Source: Tuberibacillus sp. Marseille-P3662
GTDB lineage: Bacteria > Bacillota > Bacilli > Bacillales > Sporolactobacillaceae
Reading direction: 5' to 3'
Length of the DNA: 64,000 bases
NCBI RefSeq assembly: GCF_900178005.1
Contig: NZ_FXBS01000006.1
Location: forward strand, 1,986,970 to 2,050,969
Positions 62,608-64,000 of the stretch are shown one piece after another. The position numbers and the translations under genes were made by a program. Within the stretch, counting starts at the first letter, position 1. Each line of letters begins with the position of its first letter. The notes under the pieces were generated by a model. The model saw only the letters and a list, made by a program, of their open reading frames with translations. It had not been told where the DNA came from and ran no database searches.

Positions 62608-63453
62608 ATGAACATGCTTGAATTAAAGGAATTTCTACACACAATAAAAAGTAACAACTTCCATATTGACGCATCTTTTAATAAGTCAGAACTGACATCT
62701 GCATTGTTAAACCATCTGGGGGTTAGTGATCCCGTTTTAAGAGACGATCTAATCTATACTTGCTTTTCCCACATGATCACGAACAACTTTTATACCACAG
62801 AAGAGCTATCACATATATTAGATACTTGTTTAGACAATAACCACCTATTTTATGGAATAGGAAAAACAGATCATGATTCTGCTTTTACAAGATCATTTTC
62901 TTCTTTAATTATTGCAGCAGTATTAAATGTTAATGTCCAAGAGAATTTTTTAACATATAATCATGTCAAAAGGGTATCTGAATTGTTACTAAAATACCTT
63001 TATATGGAACAAGATGTCAGAGGACTTGTTAATGAACAAGGGTGGGCACATAGTATAGCTCATGTCGCAGATGCCTTAGATGAATTAATTAAACAACCTA
63101 GTCTATCGATATCAGATTATAAAAATATTTTTTCGGCTATTACGAGTAAAATGTGCTTTAACCAAGATTATTTCCATTTCGAAGAAGACGAACGTATGGT
63201 CATACCCATTGTAGAAATGCTGCGGCGAGGACTTGATGAACATATTGTCAACAGCAGAATCAATGAAATAACAACTGATTTAAATAGGAATCTGTTTGTC
63301 GATGATCCACAGTTGTTCATTTGTCGTTCCAATTTTAAACAGTTTTTAAGAAGTTTGTTTTTTCATCTTCAATTTAAAAATCAAAACTTGGAACTTAAAA
63401 GGGAAATGGAACAGGCTCTTAATCAAATGAGTCAACTCTACTATGATGTGTAA
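62608..63453 (+). CDS. DUF2785 protein
   Basis: A 281-residue soluble, mostly helical protein. LLNHLGVSDPVLRDDLIYTC, FYGIGKTDHDSAFTRSFSSL and the highly conserved RGLVNEQGWAHSIAHVADAL block identify the DUF2785 family, common in Bacilli and annotated as unknown. The His residues in GWAHSIAH look like a potential metal or active site. AAAGGAG precedes the ATG. Monocistronic, between the phosphatase promoter region and the rRNA operon end. Confidence 0.8.
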   Translation: MNMLELKEFLHTIKSNNFHIDASFNKSELTSALLNHLGVSDPVLRDDLIYTCFSHMITNNFYTTEELSHILDTCLDNNHLFYGIGKTDHDSAFTRSFSSLIIAAVLNVNVQENFLTYNHVKRVSELLLKYLYMEQDVRGLVNEQGWAHSIAHVADALDELIKQPSLSISDYKNIFSAITSKMCFNQDYFHFEEDERMVIPIVEMLRRGLDEHIVNSRINEITTDLNRNLFVDDPQLFICRSNFKQFLRSLFFHLQFKNQNLELKREMEQALNQMSQLYYDV

Positions 63454-63835
63454 TGTGTTGTTCATAATCAATACTAATGTAATGAAACTGTGAGTCTGAT
63501 ACCTCAAAATGAGCGACCTCCACAATCAGGATATAGAATCCGATCGTGGGAGTTACATTGCCTACATGAAGTACGATTGACATATCAAAAAGTCACTGAA
63601 AGAAGCATCATTCATATTTACAAGGAGGCACTCAACATGAAAGTGTGTTGCCTTATAATAAAGGCACCTTCTTGATTTCTAAGGAATAAAACTTTAATAA
63701 AAGAACAAAAATCAGAGATAAGAACCATTAAATTTGAGTTAGGGAACATTTCAGTAAAAATAAGGAACAAAACGTGGAGGAAAAGGCGGCTTTCTTTAAA
63801 ACTAAGTAACAAAAGTCGATGATCATCGATCATAT
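63454..63835. other. intergenic stretch between DUF2785 gene and rRNA operon
   Basis: About 380 bases without a convincing gene. AAGGAGGC at about 63622 sits seven bases before an ATG that opens only 12 codons. A 14-base perfect palindrome TCGATGATCATCGA lies at 63816-63829. Six loose copies of AAGGAACAAAA-like sequence lie between 63681 and 63815. Confidence 0.4.
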
Positions 63836-63870
63836 AAAAAAGGGTTATCCCAAAATGGAACAACCCCTTA
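63836..63870 (-). terminator. rRNA operon terminator
   Basis: AAGGGTTATCCC and the facing GGAACAACCCCTT form an imperfect stem about 10 bases past the 5S 3' end; on the minus strand it ends in TTTTTT. Confidence 0.8.
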
Positions 63871-63880
63871 ACTTTATTTT

Positions 63881-63997
63881 GCCTGGCGGCGTCCTACTCT
63901 CACAGGGGCAAAGCCCCAATTACCATCGGCGCTGAAGAGCTTAACGACCGTGTTCGGGATGGGAACGGGTGTGACCTCTTCGCCATCACCACCGGGC
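63881..63997 (-). rRNA. rrf: 5S ribosomal RNA
   Basis: The minus strand reads GCCCGGTGGTGATGGCGAAG, then the conserved CACACCCGTTCCCAT, CCGAACACGG, TTAAGCTCTTCAGCGCCGAT and GAGAGTAGGACGCCGCCAGGC regions, near identical to Bacillus 5S rRNA. Length about 117, with complementary ends (GCCCGG... against ...CCAGGC). 23S rRNA should lie beyond the right edge, making this the 3' end of an rRNA operon transcribed leftwards. Confidence 0.96.
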
Positions 63998-64000
63998 TCA

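Noticed and set aside
63490..63675. 61-codon ORF between DUF2785 gene and rRNA
   Set aside because: GTG start without a ribosome site and no coherent protein features; an internal AAGGAGG-ATG gives only 12 codons.
63618..63863. Minus-strand ORF downstream of 5S rRNA
   Set aside because: Starts within the rRNA terminator; hydrophobic content follows from AT-rich sequence.

Overview
The window looks like chromosome from a spore-forming, low-to-moderate G+C member of the Bacillales (Bacillaceae or a near relative). Support: strong AAGGAGG-type ribosome binding sites with frequent TTG starts, a CwlJ spore-cortex hydrolase, YfhD-, DUF2512-, YojN/YojO- and YhcR/YhcZ-type proteins typical of Bacillus, a squalene-hopene-type cyclase, and a Bacillus-like 5S rRNA at the right edge. 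The genus cannot be fixed from this stretch. I see no prophage, complete insertion sequence, CRISPR array or tRNA; most of it reads as ordinary chromosome.

Layout. 1-9 kb: the start of a cytosine-permease-type gene behind a PyrR attenuator, a coiled-coil protein, a TerC-family protein, topoisomerase III, a flavin monooxygenase/Nudix pair, two small membrane proteins, and an amino-acid ABC binding protein plus permease without an ATPase gene. 8.7-12.2 kb: two tandem, closely related BCCT transporters, each with its own promoter and terminator. 12.7-15.2 kb: a quinone-stress group (WrbA, MhqD, MhqE) with an MhqR-like operator. 15.2-19.6 kb: a Ktr potassium channel subunit, a GNAT enzyme, an APC permease and a 38-residue membrane peptide. 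19.6-24.7 kb: galK-galE-galT facing a divergent ROK regulator. 24.7-31.5 kb: small proteins, a secreted zinc protease, CwlJ, a DUF2798-like protein and RecQ. 31.6-40.1 kb: a MoxR ATPase/VWA pair, a PBP2a-like penicillin-binding protein, a nucleoside hydrolase and the hopene-type cyclase. 40.2-48.8 kb: a second coiled-coil protein, fumarase, a DedA/VTT protein, a probable Mn(II) CDF exporter, an RND pump and pantothenate kinase. 49-55.6 kb: a 1356-residue YhcR-type exported nuclease/5'-nucleotidase followed by a YhcZ/AirR-YhcY/AirS-type two-component system whose kinase GAF domain carries four cysteines. 55.9-63.5 kb: an S66 peptidase, a cysteine hydrolase, VOC proteins, a His-rich YmaF protein, a YhdT-PanF pantothenate uptake pair, a histidine phosphatase and a DUF2785 protein. 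63.9 kb: 5S rRNA on the minus strand.

Three families of non-coding intergenic repeats are recognisable: a MITE-like element with inverted ends (12.4 and 57.7 kb, the latter carrying an extra structured insert), a GCTGGGACAAAA-type element (24.7 and 42.3 kb), and GC-rich hairpin elements (55.7 and 59.8 kb, with a remnant at 16.8 kb). These, the cysteine-bearing kinase beside the multidomain nuclease, the altered aromatic box of the paired BCCT carriers, and several unannotated small ORFs are the parts most worth a second look. Nothing here is clearly a wholly new defence or biosynthetic system.
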